A stretch of DNA of 37,999 bases from Solirubrobacteraceae bacterium (lineage in GTDB: Bacteria > Actinomycetota > Thermoleophilia > Solirubrobacterales > Solirubrobacteraceae), in the NCBI GenBank assembly GCA_017882465.1, contig JADGPN010000009.1, positions 1-37,999 on the forward strand, in the 5' to 3' direction. Under the pieces are notes generated by a model. It had not been told where the DNA came from. It did not search any database and saw only the letters and a list, made by a program, of their open reading frames with translations. This document shows, in pieces, positions 1 to 8,271 of the stretch. Numbering within the stretch: position 1 is the first letter of the stretch; each line of letters opens with the position of its first letter. A program made the position numbers and the translations under genes.

Positions 1-391
1 GGGGCCGCTTCAGAACCAGCCCGTGAGCAGCCAAAACACGACGGACGGTCGCCGGCGAGACCCACACCAGTCCGAGGTAGCTCCCGCGGTGCGCGAGCTT
101 GCGATGGGAGCGATCGATATCGCCCCATGCCTCGAACAGCTGAAGGATCGCCTGCTCCTCCACGGGTCTGAGCCCGTGCAACGCCGCACCGGGCTTACGA
201 TCCTCCAGGCAGCCGTCATCACGCCGGCGGCGCCACCGCCACACCCGCCCCTCGTCCAGCTCGAGGTACGTGCAGGCGCGACGGTGATCCCACCCGTCCA
301 GCACGGCCTTATCGATCAGATCCAGCAGCTCATGCTTGGTGGCCGTGTCGACGCGGCGAGGGACCCGGCCACTCAGTCCCAGCGCTCTTTT
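1..391 (-). CDS. IS3-type transposase OrfB, N-terminal part, continues beyond window
   Basis: Reading the minus strand in the -1 frame relative to orfA gives an uninterrupted protein from the A-AAA-G slip site (391-387) to the window edge. It contains KHELLDLIDKAVLDGWDHRR, a TYLELDEGRVWRWRRRR stretch and RSHRKLAHRGSYLGLVWVSP followed by TVRRVLAAHGL. These are typical of the region before the DDE integrase domain of actinobacterial IS3 transposases. No convincing start codon lies near the overlap, so expression by -1 frameshifting as OrfAB is likely. The catalytic DDE residues lie outside the window, so whether the copy is active cannot be judged. Confidence 0.75.
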
Positions 392-720
392 CCCTCCGCG
401 AGCATCAACCGCACGCCCATCTCCTTCAACGCCTCCGACAGCCTGGCGATCTCCGCCCTCGCCGCCGCAAGCTCTGGGTCCGGGCCGCCCTGCCGCACCC
501 CCGGCCGGGACGCCGCGAACGCGTCCAACGCGCCCTGCTTACCGACCTGCCGCAACTTCACGATCGTCGATCGATCCACCCCCGCCCGGTCGGCCGCCTC
601 CACCGTCGAGACTTCCCCGCGCACCAGCGCGAGCCAGATCTCATACTTCTGCGAAGGCGAGAGAAACCGCTTCCTCCGACGGCCCCCGACACTGCCTGCT
701 GAATGTCCCGGCCCGGTCAT
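373..720 (-). CDS. IS3-type transposase OrfA (helix-turn-helix)
   Basis: A small basic protein of 115 residues that would bind the element's ends and start transposition. The first half holds a helix-turn-helix of the IS3 OrfA/transposase_8 kind (FLSPSQKYEIWLALVRGE, then VEAADRAGVDRSTIVKLR). The C-terminal part is a leucine-patterned helix (ELAAARAEIARLSEALKEMG), as in IS3 proteins where it mediates oligomerisation. I chose ATG 720 because an AGGAGG-type ribosome site lies just upstream (726-731); a TTG at 723 is also open. The last codons contain A-AAA-G at 391-387, where the ribosome can slip into orfB. Family assignment is firm; the exact IS name is not. Confidence 0.85.
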   Translation of the reverse strand: MTGPGHSAGSVGGRRRKRFLSPSQKYEIWLALVRGEVSTVEAADRAGVDRSTIVKLRQVGKQGALDAFAASRPGVRQGGPDPELAAARAEIARLSEALKEMGVRLMLAEGKERWD

Positions 721-999
721 CAAGACCTCCTACTGATCGTGCCGGAAGCCTCGCGGATGTGGGCTAATGAAATCCGGGATCTGTGTCATTGACTCAGACG
801 CAAACCACCTCCTCACGGTTAGATTGATGATTGACCGTGAGGTACGTCATCATGGCTGCGATGCCTTCTCGCCATGAGAGAAGCGGAGCCGCTCTCGGTG
901 AGCACGGACGCCCTGCGCTGGCGCTCGTCAACTCGCGGCGCAATGGATCGAGCGGGCCGATCGACGAATTGGCATCGACTGCCACCCGGTGGGAGCGCG

Positions 1000-1321
1000 C
1001 TCGCTCGCTAGAGGTCCCCTCCGGCGTGCGGCTCATCGACACGCCCGATTTCCACGACGAGTGGAAACCCGAGGCGCTCAGCCAGGCCGAGGCGCTCGAC
1101 CTGTATCAGGCGGCCGCACAGACGTCGACTGGACGTACGTCTCATCAGGCGCGATCCTCGCGCCGGGCGAGTGGACCGGGCGCTACCGGACCGCGGGTGA
1201 CCAGCTACTCGCCGGCGACAACGGGCGGTCCGAGATCTCGATGGAAGACTTCGCGGTCGCTTTGCTCAATGAGATCGAGCAGGGACGGCACGTCGGGCAG
1301 AGGTTCACCGCGGCCTGGTGA
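1000..1321 (+). pseudogene. NAD(P)H-binding oxidoreductase remnant (NADH-flavin reductase-like), frameshifted
   Basis: Two adjoining pieces in different frames match the C-terminal half of the atypical SDR/NmrA-like family often called NADH-flavin reductase (COG2910 type). The first, about 1005-1115, reads SLEVPSGVRLIDTPDF then EWKPEALSQAEALDLYQAAA. The second, about 1118-1321, reads DVDWTYVSSGAILAPGEWTG then RYRTAGDQLL and ends EIEQGRHVGQRFTAAW. The join at about 1112-1122 needs a one-base frame change. The N-terminal Rossmann GxxGxxG half is missing upstream, where 780-1000 shows no homologous sequence. I call it a dead gene, possibly truncated when the neighbouring insertion sequence moved in. 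A sequencing error could explain the frameshift but not the missing N-terminus. Confidence 0.7.
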
Positions 1322-1591
1322 AGAGCGCCATGTCGAGCGAGTGCCTCGCAAGTAAGAGCAAAGCAGGCGCTGCCGCCGCCCAGTTGATCTGGTGGACCGG
1401 CTGGGCAGCGCAACGCGACGTCCTTGCAAGGTCGCGCTCGGCGAGGCCGGCCACATCGCCCGCGACCCACACTCAGCGATGTGCGGGCTGTCAGGGAGAG
1501 GGGGCAGGCGCCGGAGCGGGTCGGCGGGCCCAGACCAGCCAAGGTGCGGGCGCGTCCCCGCCGGCGCCCGCCCTACTCCCGATCGTGGGTC
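1322..1591. other. Non-coding or decayed gap
   Basis: No reading frame here has a believable start, a ribosome site and family-like residues; the open frames are GC-rich shadows. It lies between the oxidoreductase remnant and a convergent small gene. I see nothing I can name. Confidence 0.4.
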
Positions 1592-1975
1592 CTACGGCTG
1601 GGGGAGCTCGATCGTGCGAGCGATACCGTCAGCCTCCTCCTGCGCCACCTTCGGAGGCGGGTTCAGCGCGCCTGTCGTGCTCGCCCGGTTCGCGGCGTCA
1701 ACCGCCTGCTCGAGGGCATCACCGAGCACCGGCGCCTCGCTCGACTCGACGCCTTCGAGCACGATTTGGTCTCCCTGCACGATGTCGTTGACGTTGAGTC
1801 GCAGGTGCCCCACCGCGGGATGGCCGACCAGCTCCCGGCTCAGCCGCGCGGCGAGGTCACGCGACCAGCGCGGGCTCGGACAGCCCGACAGCTGAACACG
1901 GACGCGCACACCGGTGCGACCCTCGGGTAGCGGCTCGCCTCGAGCCCGACTGACGATCTGGTAATCCTCGGACAT
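1592..1975 (-). CDS. Conserved-looking hypothetical protein, 127 aa
   Basis: I do not recognise the family. The start ATG at 1975 is well supported by a GAGGAGG ribosome site about 7 bases upstream. The protein begins MSEDYQIVSRARGEPLPEG, has alternating hydrophobic stretches (GVRVRVQLSGC, VGHLRLNVNDIVQGDQIVLE) and a helix ALEQAVDAANRA, so it is probably a small soluble alpha/beta protein. No signal peptide, membrane segment or metal motif is visible. It stands alone, facing the remnant at 1000-1321. Codon use looks like the rest of the window, so I think it is a real gene rather than a shadow. Function unknown. Confidence 0.6.
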   Translation of the reverse strand: MSEDYQIVSRARGEPLPEGRTGVRVRVQLSGCPSPRWSRDLAARLSRELVGHPAVGHLRLNVNDIVQGDQIVLEGVESSEAPVLGDALEQAVDAANRASTTGALNPPPKVAQEEADGIARTIELPQP

Positions 1976-2268
1976 TCTGTCCCTCCTCGGATTGCTGCAT
2001 CTCCGTCTCTGTTGGGAGGGTGTCCGGCGCTCCTGCAGTCGAAACAAACTTCAGCCGCTGGACTCCTCGTCAACGCCATCCACGGTCGGCGTGCCCCTCC
2101 ACGTCCCGTGTAAGACTAGACTCGCGCCGCAGACACTTGTTTGATCAGCGCTGCCGCGAACTCAACAGCAGCCTGACCGGCGCCGCATACCTCGCGCGCG
2201 GAATCGCTCGACGGCCGCACACTGCTCACCGGGGATCGGCCTCGCGGCGCCCAGCCGGCGGTGGCTGA
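1976..2268. other. Intergenic region without recognised features
   Basis: This gap lies between the start of the 127-residue hypothetical gene and the end of csoR. It must hold the promoter of the hypothetical gene on the minus strand, but no clear -35/-10 pair stands out. No RNA gene or repeat was seen. Confidence 0.4.
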
Positions 2269-2568
2269 TCACCCGCGGCGCATGAGGCGTCCGACCGCCG
2301 CCATCAGCTCGTCGGTCTTGGCATCCCGGTCGTTGTCCTGCGCGCCCATCACGCAGTGGTGGGCGTGGTCATCGAGCAGCCCGAGGGCGACCTTGTCGAG
2401 GGCGGCCTGCACGGCCGAGATCTGGGTGAGCACGTCGATGCAGTAGCGCTCCTCGGCGACCATGCGCTCGATGCCGCCGACCTGGCCTTCGATGCGTCGC
2501 AGCCGCTTGATGAGCTGGTCCTTGGAGGCCGAGTAGCCGCGCGTGGGGGTTGTCTCGTTGGTCATCAT
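2269..2568 (-). CDS. csoR: CsoR-type copper-sensing repressor
   Basis: A 99-residue DUF156 (CsoR/RcnR) regulator: an all-helical DNA-binding protein that releases DNA when it binds Cu(I). The family signature KDQLIKRLRRIEGQVGGIERM is present. The metal ligands Cys43, His68 and Cys72 have exactly the spacing of the Mycobacterium tuberculosis CsoR ligands C36, H61 and C65 (25 and 4 residues), which favours copper over nickel or formaldehyde sensors. Two adjacent ATGs (2568, 2565) are possible. No Shine-Dalgarno lies in front, while a GATAAT hexamer lies 7 bases upstream, so the mRNA may be leaderless. It is divergent from the YHS permease and they share a G/C-tract operator at 2583-2600. Confidence 0.9.
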   Translation of the reverse strand: MMTNETTPTRGYSASKDQLIKRLRRIEGQVGGIERMVAEERYCIDVLTQISAVQAALDKVALGLLDDHAHHCVMGAQDNDRDAKTDELMAAVGRLMRRG

Positions 2569-2575
2569 AGCGAGA

Positions 2576-2604
2576 TTATCAGATACCCCCAGGGGGCATA
2601 TGCT
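2576..2604 (+). promoter_or_regulatory. Promoter with CsoR-like operator in its spacer
   Basis: On the plus strand TTATCA (2576-2581) and TATGCT (2599-2604) are separated by 17 bases and would drive the permease. The spacer holds the dyad CCCCC-A-GGGGG (2586-2596) flanked by AT-rich bases, the type of G-tract operator known for CsoR proteins. On the minus strand GATAAT (2580-2575) ends 6 bases before the csoR ATG. Binding would therefore block both genes. The hexamers are good but not perfect matches; the operator role is inferred. Confidence 0.65.
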
Positions 2605-2635
2605 AGGTTGAAGGCATGACCGCGAAGGGACAGCG

Positions 2636-3946
2636 ATGAGCCCGGTGCTCGACGTCATCTGGCATGGCCTGCGGGATGCGTTCCTGATGGGTTGGGAGGT
2701 GTGGTGGGCGCTGGTGTTCGGGTTCTTCATCTCCGCCGTCGTGCAGGCATGGGTGCCGCGCGAGCGGATCGAGAGCGCCCTGTCGGGCAGCGGCTTTGCG
2801 CCCATCGCCAAGGCGACGGGTCTGGGCGCTGCGTCCTCCTCGTGCTCCTACGCGGCCGTTGCGATTGCCAAGAGCCTGTTTCAGAAGGGAGCGTCGGCGG
2901 GCTCCGCGCTGGCCTTCCAGTTCGCCTCGACGAACCTCGTGTGGGAGCTGGGGCTGGTCCTGTGGGTTCTGATCGGCTGGCAGTTCGCGCTGGCCGAATA
3001 TGTGGGCGGCATCGTGATGATCGTCCTGATGACGCTGTTGCTGCGCGGCTTCGTGTCCAGGCGCCTGGAGGAGCAGGCACGCGTGCATGCTCAGCAGGCC
3101 GACACCGGGCACCAGCACCATCCCGCCGGCGAGACGATGAGCTGGCGCCAGCGTCTGAGGAGCGCGTCGGCGTGGTCAGACGTGGCCCACAACTTCCGGG
3201 GCGACTGGCAGATGCTGTGGAAGGAGATCACGATCGGGTTCCTGCTGGCTGGGTTCGTCGCTCAGTTCGGCAACGACTTCTTCAACAGTCTGTTCCTCAA
3301 GGGCTCCCCGGCGCTGGTGCAGACGCTGTGGGGCGCGTTCATCGGCCCCGTGATCGCCGTGCTGAGCTTCGTCTGCTCAGTCGGCAACGTGCCGCTGGCG
3401 GCGGTGCTGTGGAGCGGGGGCATCAGCTTCGCCGGCGTGATGGCGTTCATCTTCGCCGACTTGATCGTGCTGCCCATCCTCGCCATCTACCGCAAGTACT
3501 ACGGCACCACGTTCACGGTGCGGATCACGGCGCTGATGTTCGTGACCATGGTCATCGCCGCACTGATCATCGACGCGCTGTTCAGCGGCCTGAGCCTCAT
3601 CCCCAGCGGCCCGCGCCCGAGCCGCGGTGACATCTTCGGCTCCATCAGGCTCGACTACAAGCTTGTGCTCAACCTGGCCGGCCTGGTCCTCTTCGCCACG
3701 CTGTTCTGGCTGACCGCCCGGCGCGGCGCCACCGATCCCGTCTGTGGGATGAAGGTCGACCGCGCCAAGGCACTCACCGAGGAATTCGGCGGTGAGTCTT
3801 TCACCTTCTGCTCACGCCACTGCCTGCACAGCTTCGAGATCGACCCGACCAAGTACGTCGGCGGACCACCCGTCACGCCGCACGTCGGCGGCGCGGAACA
3901 CCCGGACGAGCATGACCACGCTCACGCAGGACACGACCGCGCCTAA
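2636..3946 (+). CDS. Permease (ArsP/DUF318 family) fused to YHS metal-binding domain
   Basis: A 436-residue inner-membrane protein with about 8-9 membrane segments in two blocks, residues about 15-150 and 195-355. The repeated family motifs are GLGAASSSCSYAAVAIAKSL and SVGNVPLAAVLWSGGISFAG, both from Pfam PF03773 (predicted permease, ArsP-like). A cytosolic His-rich linker (HQHHPAGE) separates the blocks. After the last membrane segment comes a YHS domain (about 365-408: DPVCGMKVD ... FTFCSRHCLHSFEIDP), with Cys residues suited to soft metals, and a His-rich tail EHDHAHAGHDRA. Divergence from a CsoR with a copper signature suggests export or handling of copper or a similar metal; the substrate is not proven. 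An AAGGGA sequence lies in front of ATG 2636. Confidence 0.85.
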   Translation: MSPVLDVIWHGLRDAFLMGWEVWWALVFGFFISAVVQAWVPRERIESALSGSGFAPIAKATGLGAASSSCSYAAVAIAKSLFQKGASAGSALAFQFASTNLVWELGLVLWVLIGWQFALAEYVGGIVMIVLMTLLLRGFVSRRLEEQARVHAQQADTGHQHHPAGETMSWRQRLRSASAWSDVAHNFRGDWQMLWKEITIGFLLAGFVAQFGNDFFNSLFLKGSPALVQTLWGAFIGPVIAVLSFVCSVGNVPLAAVLWSGGISFAGVMAFIFADLIVLPILAIYRKYYGTTFTVRITALMFVTMVIAALIIDALFSGLSLIPSGPRPSRGDIFGSIRLDYKLVLNLAGLVLFATLFWLTARRGATDPVCGMKVDRAKALTEEFGGESFTFCSRHCLHSFEIDPTKYVGGPPVTPHVGGAEHPDEHDHAHAGHDRA

Positions 3947-4069
3947 TTCCGGTGGCGACCATTAGCGGCCGCACGCGGAGCCCGCGGGCGCCCTTGACAA
4001 CCGAGGCCGGGCTGGACAGTCTGGGCAGCCGATAGTCGAACCTGATTGTGGATGGGAGCGTGGCCGGCG

Positions 4070-6334
4070 ATGACTGCTGTGCTGTACCGATTGGCGCAGT
4101 TCTGTATCCGGCGCCGGATCTTCGTGCTCGTCCTGTGGCTGGTCGTGACCGCGGTGCTGGTCGTGGTCTCCGAGAAACTCGGTGACCGGACCAACGACAA
4201 CCTGTCGCTGCCCGGAACCGACAGCCAGCAGGCCACCGACACGCTGGCCAAGTCGTTCCCGGACCAGTCCCACGGAACGAGCCCGATCGTCCTGCACGCG
4301 TCGAGCGGAAAGCTCACCGATGCCAAGTACGCCGATGCCGTCAACCAGGCCGCTGCCGACGTGGCCAAGGCCTCGCACGTCGCGTCGGTGGTCAATCCGC
4401 TGACGCCCCAGGGAGCGGCGGCGCTGAGCAAGGACCAGGCGACCGGATACCTGTCGGTGACCCTGTCGGAGAGTCCCGGCGAGCTGTCCACGGCGCAGGC
4501 GCAGGCGATCATCGACGCCGCCGCCGCTCCGGCCCACGCGGCGGGGTTGGAGGTGGAGACGGGAGGTCAGCTGGGGCAGAAGGTGTCCAAGCCCTCGACC
4601 GAATCCAGCGAGCTGATCGGGATCGTCGCGGCGATGGTGATCCTGACTCTCACCTTCGGGACGGCCGTGGCGATGCTGCTGCCGATCCTCAATGCGATCG
4701 TGGCGTTGCTGGCCACCCTGGCGGTGATCCGCCTCCTCGGCCACCTGATCGCCGTTCCCACCGTGGCCCCGACGCTGGCCACGATGATCGGGCTGGGGGT
4801 CGGCATCGACTACGCGCTGTTCATCGTCACGCGGCACTTCCGCGGCCTGGGGGAGGGGCTCGAGGTCGGGGAATCCGTGGCTCGCTCCGCCGCCACCTCT
4901 GGCGGGGCGGTGTTCTTCGCCGGCGGGACGGTGACGATCGCGCTCGTCTCGCTCGCCGTGGCCCAGATCCCGCTGGTGACGACGATGGGGCTGATGGCGG
5001 CGATCGCGGTGGTGATCGCGGTCCTGGCCGCGCTCACGCTGCTCCCGGCCGTGCTCGCGATCACCGGGACGCGGATCAACTCGCTCCGGATCCGCGAGCA
5101 GCGTCCTGCGGCCGCCGCCAGGGACGGGACCTGGGGCAAGTGGGCCCGCGGGGTCGCCGGCCATCCGGTCATCGCCGGCGCGGCGGCGTTGGCGATCCTG
5201 ATCCCGCTGGCGATCCCGCTGTTCTCGCTGACGCTCGGGCAGCAGGACGTGGCCGCGCTCTCGACCTCGACCACCGCGCGTCGCGCCTATGACCTGATCT
5301 CGGCCAACTTCGGACCGGGAGTCAACGGGCCGCTGATCATCGCCACCTCACTCGGGTCGCCCGCTAAGGCGGCAGCGTCCGGGAGTCCGCCCAGTGGTCC
5401 CTCGGGCTCCGATCCGCGCGCCGGCGACCCGCGGCTGCAGACGCTCCAGAAGGACGTCTCGTCAACCCCCGGGGTTGCGGCGGTGACCCCGATCCAGATC
5501 GACAAGGCCGGCGCGACCGCCTACTTCACGGCTATCGCCACGACCGGGCCGGCCGCGACGGCGACCGCGAATCTGGTCGAGCATCTGCGCTCGACGGTGA
5601 TCCCGGGCGCCGAGCAGGGCACCGACATCCGAGCCCATGTCGGCGGCAGCACGGCCGGCTATGTGGACCTGGCCTCCCGGATCTCGGGCAAGCTCCCACT
5701 CCAGATCTTGGTCGTGATCGGCCTCAGCTTCCTGCTCCTGATCATCGCCTTCCGGACCCTGGTGGTCCCGGCCCAGGCCGCGGTCATGAACCTGCTCTCG
5801 ATCGCGGCCTCCTACGGGGTGCTGACGGCGATCTTCCAGTACGGCTGGGGGAGCGGCCTGATCGGTCTCAGCGGGCCGGTCCCGATCGTCTCCTACGTGC
5901 CCCTGTTCATGTTCGCGATCCTGTTCGGACTGTCGATGGACTACGAGGTGTTTCTGGTCACCCAGATCGAGGAGCACGTCCGCGCCGGCGAGGACAACAA
6001 GAGCTCGGTGATCTCCGGGCTGGTCACCAGCGGGCGGGTGATCACCGCCGCGGCGGTGATCATGGTGTGCGTATTCGGCAGCTTCGTGCTCAACGGCGAT
6101 CCGACGATCAAGCAGTTCGGCGTCGGGCTCGCCGTCGCGGTGATCCTCGATGCAACCGTGGTGCGCTGCTTGCTGGTGCCTGCGGTGATGGTCGTGATGG
6201 GCCGCGTGAACTGGTGGCTGCCGCGGTGGCTGGACCGGCTCCTCCCGCACGTCAACATCGAGGGCACGGAGTTCTTCGGCGAGGATCAGCGCTTCGGCGA
6301 GGCTCAGCGCGTGCGGGTCGAATCGTCCTCGTGA
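4070..6334 (+). CDS. MMPL-family RND transporter
   Basis: A 754-residue exporter of the MMPL type, which moves lipids, toxic compounds or siderophore-like molecules across the membrane using the proton gradient. After a basic start (FCIRRRIFVLVLWLVVTA) comes a periplasmic loop, then two blocks of membrane helices carrying the paired family motifs GVGIDYALFIVTRHF (near residue 245) and GLSMDYEVFLVTQIEEH (near 620). Length and the two-fold layout fit full-length single-chain MMPL proteins. I chose ATG 4070 because the first membrane helix follows at the normal distance; ATG 4052 or TTG 4046 would add a few residues. The 3' end overlaps the next, convergent gene by 31 bases. Substrate unknown. 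Confidence 0.88.
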   Translation: MTAVLYRLAQFCIRRRIFVLVLWLVVTAVLVVVSEKLGDRTNDNLSLPGTDSQQATDTLAKSFPDQSHGTSPIVLHASSGKLTDAKYADAVNQAAADVAKASHVASVVNPLTPQGAAALSKDQATGYLSVTLSESPGELSTAQAQAIIDAAAAPAHAAGLEVETGGQLGQKVSKPSTESSELIGIVAAMVILTLTFGTAVAMLLPILNAIVALLATLAVIRLLGHLIAVPTVAPTLATMIGLGVGIDYALFIVTRHFRGLGEGLEVGESVARSAATSGGAVFFAGGTVTIALVSLAVAQIPLVTTMGLMAAIAVVIAVLAALTLLPAVLAITGTRINSLRIREQRPAAAARDGTWGKWARGVAGHPVIAGAAALAILIPLAIPLFSLTLGQQDVAALSTSTTARRAYDLISANFGPGVNGPLIIATSLGSPAKAAASGSPPSGPSGSDPRAGDPRLQTLQKDVSSTPGVAAVTPIQIDKAGATAYFTAIATTGPAATATANLVEHLRSTVIPGAEQGTDIRAHVGGSTAGYVDLASRISGKLPLQILVVIGLSFLLLIIAFRTLVVPAQAAVMNLLSIAASYGVLTAIFQYGWGSGLIGLSGPVPIVSYVPLFMFAILFGLSMDYEVFLVTQIEEHVRAGEDNKSSVISGLVTSGRVITAAAVIMVCVFGSFVLNGDPTIKQFGVGLAVAVILDATVVRCLLVPAVMVVMGRVNWWLPRWLDRLLPHVNIEGTEFFGEDQRFGEAQRVRVESSS

Positions 6335-7440
6335 GCACTGCGCCGCGACCCGCGCAACCGACGGGCCGCGCGAAGCCTCCGTCGCTCCGCGCGCGGCGGG
6401 CGCAGGTTCAGCGGGCGGCCGCGGGAGCGGCGCAGGATCAGGAAGGCCAAGGTGCCCCACATGGCGGGGATCCAGAGGGAGATGCCGTGATAGACCACGG
6501 TGGCCGCGGTCGCCGTCGTCGCGTTGATTCCGTACAGGGCGAGCATCCCCACCAGGCTGCCGTCGAGAATGCCGATCCCGCCGGGCACGGGAATCAGGTT
6601 CGAGAGGTAGCCGATCTGATAGGCGAGCACGATCGGGGCCAGCGGTGGCGAGGCGCCGGCGGCGTGAAAGCAGGCCACCAGCACCCCGATGTCGCACCAC
6701 AGAAACGCGACCGCGCCGATCAGCCGCCAATCGGGCTGGGTGAGCAACTCGAACGTGGCCCTGATGCTGGTCGCCGCCCCGTTCAGGACGGTGCGCAGCC
6801 GGCCCGGCGCCCGGCGCTCGGCGGTGCGCTCGGTCACGGACGGAAGGGCGAGGAAGAACAGCAGCACGGCGATGCCGACCGCCGCGGGCACCAGGCTCAG
6901 CAGCGGGTTCTGGGGTCCCGGGAACAGGCCCGTCCAGAGGCCGAGTCCCGCGATCACCAGCGTCAGCACGTTGACCGCGCTGGTGAGCAGGAACAGCACC
7001 GCCGAACGCTCCGCGACTCGGCCGGCGGGCGCGCCGCGATCGACCAGCAGCCAGGCGCCCACGGCCACGCTGCCCGCGCCCCCGACCGACACGGCGGCGC
7101 CAAACGCCAGCTCGCTCAGCGCCACGCGGGCGCCGAAGCGGATCGGCGCCCGCTCGAACACCTGCAGGAACGCGAGCACGTAGCCGAGGCAGGACAGGAT
7201 CTCCAACACCACCGCCGCGACCAGCCACCATGGGTTCATGTCGGTGACCACCTCGGCCACCTGGTGCAGTCCCGGCACCGCCAGCAGCAGGCCGGTGACC
7301 AGAGCCACGAGCAGGCCCAGCGAGATCAGTCCGTTGCGGAGGCTCCGGCTGGCCTTCGTGGCGTCGAGACGGGCAGCATCCGCCTCTGATGGATTACCCG
7401 CATCGTCCTGGATCGCCGGCACTGTTGAGTATTCAAGCAT
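6304..7440 (-). CDS. LPG-synthase-type membrane protein (UPF0104 family)
   Basis: A 378-residue polytopic membrane protein similar to the flippase/transmembrane half of lysylphosphatidylglycerol synthase (LPG_synthase_TM). About 8 hydrophobic helices run from residue 35 to 340. The recognisable family stretch is AYQIGYLSNLIPVPGGIGIL followed by DGSLVGMLALYG, with the NLIPVPGGIG motif. The tail is strongly basic (RRSRGRPLNLRPPRAERRRL), as expected for a cytoplasmic end. The soluble aminoacyl-transfer domain is absent, so it is probably a lipid translocase or polyisoprenyl-type helper rather than a full synthase. Start ATG 7440 has no strong ribosome site. It is divergent from the metallo-hydrolase (36-base gap) and overlaps the MMPL gene tail to tail. 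Confidence 0.75.
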   Translation of the reverse strand: MLEYSTVPAIQDDAGNPSEADAARLDATKASRSLRNGLISLGLLVALVTGLLLAVPGLHQVAEVVTDMNPWWLVAAVVLEILSCLGYVLAFLQVFERAPIRFGARVALSELAFGAAVSVGGAGSVAVGAWLLVDRGAPAGRVAERSAVLFLLTSAVNVLTLVIAGLGLWTGLFPGPQNPLLSLVPAAVGIAVLLFFLALPSVTERTAERRAPGRLRTVLNGAATSIRATFELLTQPDWRLIGAVAFLWCDIGVLVACFHAAGASPPLAPIVLAYQIGYLSNLIPVPGGIGILDGSLVGMLALYGINATTATAATVVYHGISLWIPAMWGTLAFLILRRSRGRPLNLRPPRAERRRLRAARRLRGSRRSAHEDDSTRTR

Positions 7441-7476
7441 CCCCGGGTTCGGTGCCGGGATGTCATCCTTGAGGCG

Positions 7477-8271
7477 ATGAGCGCGGTCGAGCTCGCACAG
7501 GGAACGGTGGCCGGGATCCGGGCCGAGAATCGAGGCCCGTTCACGCTCAGCGGCACCAACTCGTGGATCGTCGGGCGTGGACCGGCGTGGTTGGTCGATC
7601 CTGGGCCGATGCTCGAGGATCACCTCTCGGCCCTGGTGGCCGAGCTCGAGCGCCGCGGTGGTCTCGGCGGGATCGCCCTGACGCATGACCATGCCGATCA
7701 CTCGGGCGCCGCGCCGGCCCTGCGCGAGCACTTTCCTGATGCCCGCCTGGCGGCGGCCCGCGGGAAGGTCGACGTGGAGCTCGAGCACGGGAGCCGCTTC
7801 GGACCACTCGAGGCGATCGCGACGCCGGGTCACGCCCCCGACCATCTCGCCTTCGTGGCCGGGGACGTCGGGTTCACCGGCGATGCCGTGCTCGGTGTGG
7901 GAAGCGTGTTCATCGCGCCCGACCCCGGGGCGATGGCCGGCTACCTCGAAGGCCTGCGGATGCTGCGTGAGCGGCGGCTGGCCATCATCTGCCCCGGGCA
8001 CGGTCCCGTCATCAGCGACCCGCGGGCCAAGCTCGATCAGTACCTGGCCCACCGGCTGGACCGGGAGCGGAGGCTGGCGGCGGCGCTCGACGGCGGCCTG
8101 CGCCGCGTCGACGATCTGATCGCCGAGGTCTGGGATGATGCGCCCGAGATCCTCAGGCCGGCGGCTGTGATCACGCTGGCGGCCCATCTGGACAAGCTCG
8201 AGGACGAGGGCCGGCTCCCGGATGGGGTGCAGCGTCCCGCGGGCTGGCCGATCAGCGGGCTACAGCCCTGA
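7477..8271 (+). CDS. MBL-fold metallo-hydrolase (LACTB2-like)
   Basis: A 264-residue hydrolase of the metallo-beta-lactamase fold. The zinc ligands are visible: THDHADH (His70, His72, Asp74, His75), GHAPDH (His119), GDAVLG (Asp136) and GHGPV (His185), a complete two-metal set. The C-terminal 70 residues (VDDLIAEVWDDAPEILRPAA) form the winged-helix-like tail of LACTB2-type proteins, many of which act on RNA or thioesters. Start ATG 7477 has a short GAGG site in front. Its end overlaps the end of the convergent dehydrogenase gene by 12 bases. The real substrate cannot be read from sequence. Confidence 0.88.
   Translation: MSAVELAQGTVAGIRAENRGPFTLSGTNSWIVGRGPAWLVDPGPMLEDHLSALVAELERRGGLGGIALTHDHADHSGAAPALREHFPDARLAAARGKVDVELEHGSRFGPLEAIATPGHAPDHLAFVAGDVGFTGDAVLGVGSVFIAPDPGAMAGYLEGLRMLRERRLAIICPGHGPVISDPRAKLDQYLAHRLDRERRLAAALDGGLRRVDDLIAEVWDDAPEILRPAAVITLAAHLDKLEDEGRLPDGVQRPAGWPISGLQP

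Larger units (their letters stand above)
1..780 (-). mobile_element. IS3-family insertion sequence, partial (one end)
   Basis: The left edge carries the 5' part of an IS3-type element read leftwards: orfA (helix-turn-helix protein) followed by orfB in the -1 frame, which runs off the window. The outer terminus is not defined. It should lie upstream of orfA, roughly 735-790, but the other end is outside the window, so terminal inverted repeats and the target duplication cannot be checked. The 780 boundary is approximate. Confidence 0.7.

Noticed and set aside
831-1004. Possible new N-terminus for the oxidoreductase remnant
   Set aside because: No Rossmann motif, and the residues do not resemble any part of the family.
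4070-6334. MMPL and csoR-permease as one metal-efflux operon
   Set aside because: The MMPL gene is a lipid/drug-type exporter, separated by more than 120 bases, without metal motifs.
6067-7389. Long plus-strand frame of 440 codons
   Set aside because: It is opposite the LPG-synthase-like gene, with Arg/Gln/His-rich shadow residues and no family motif.
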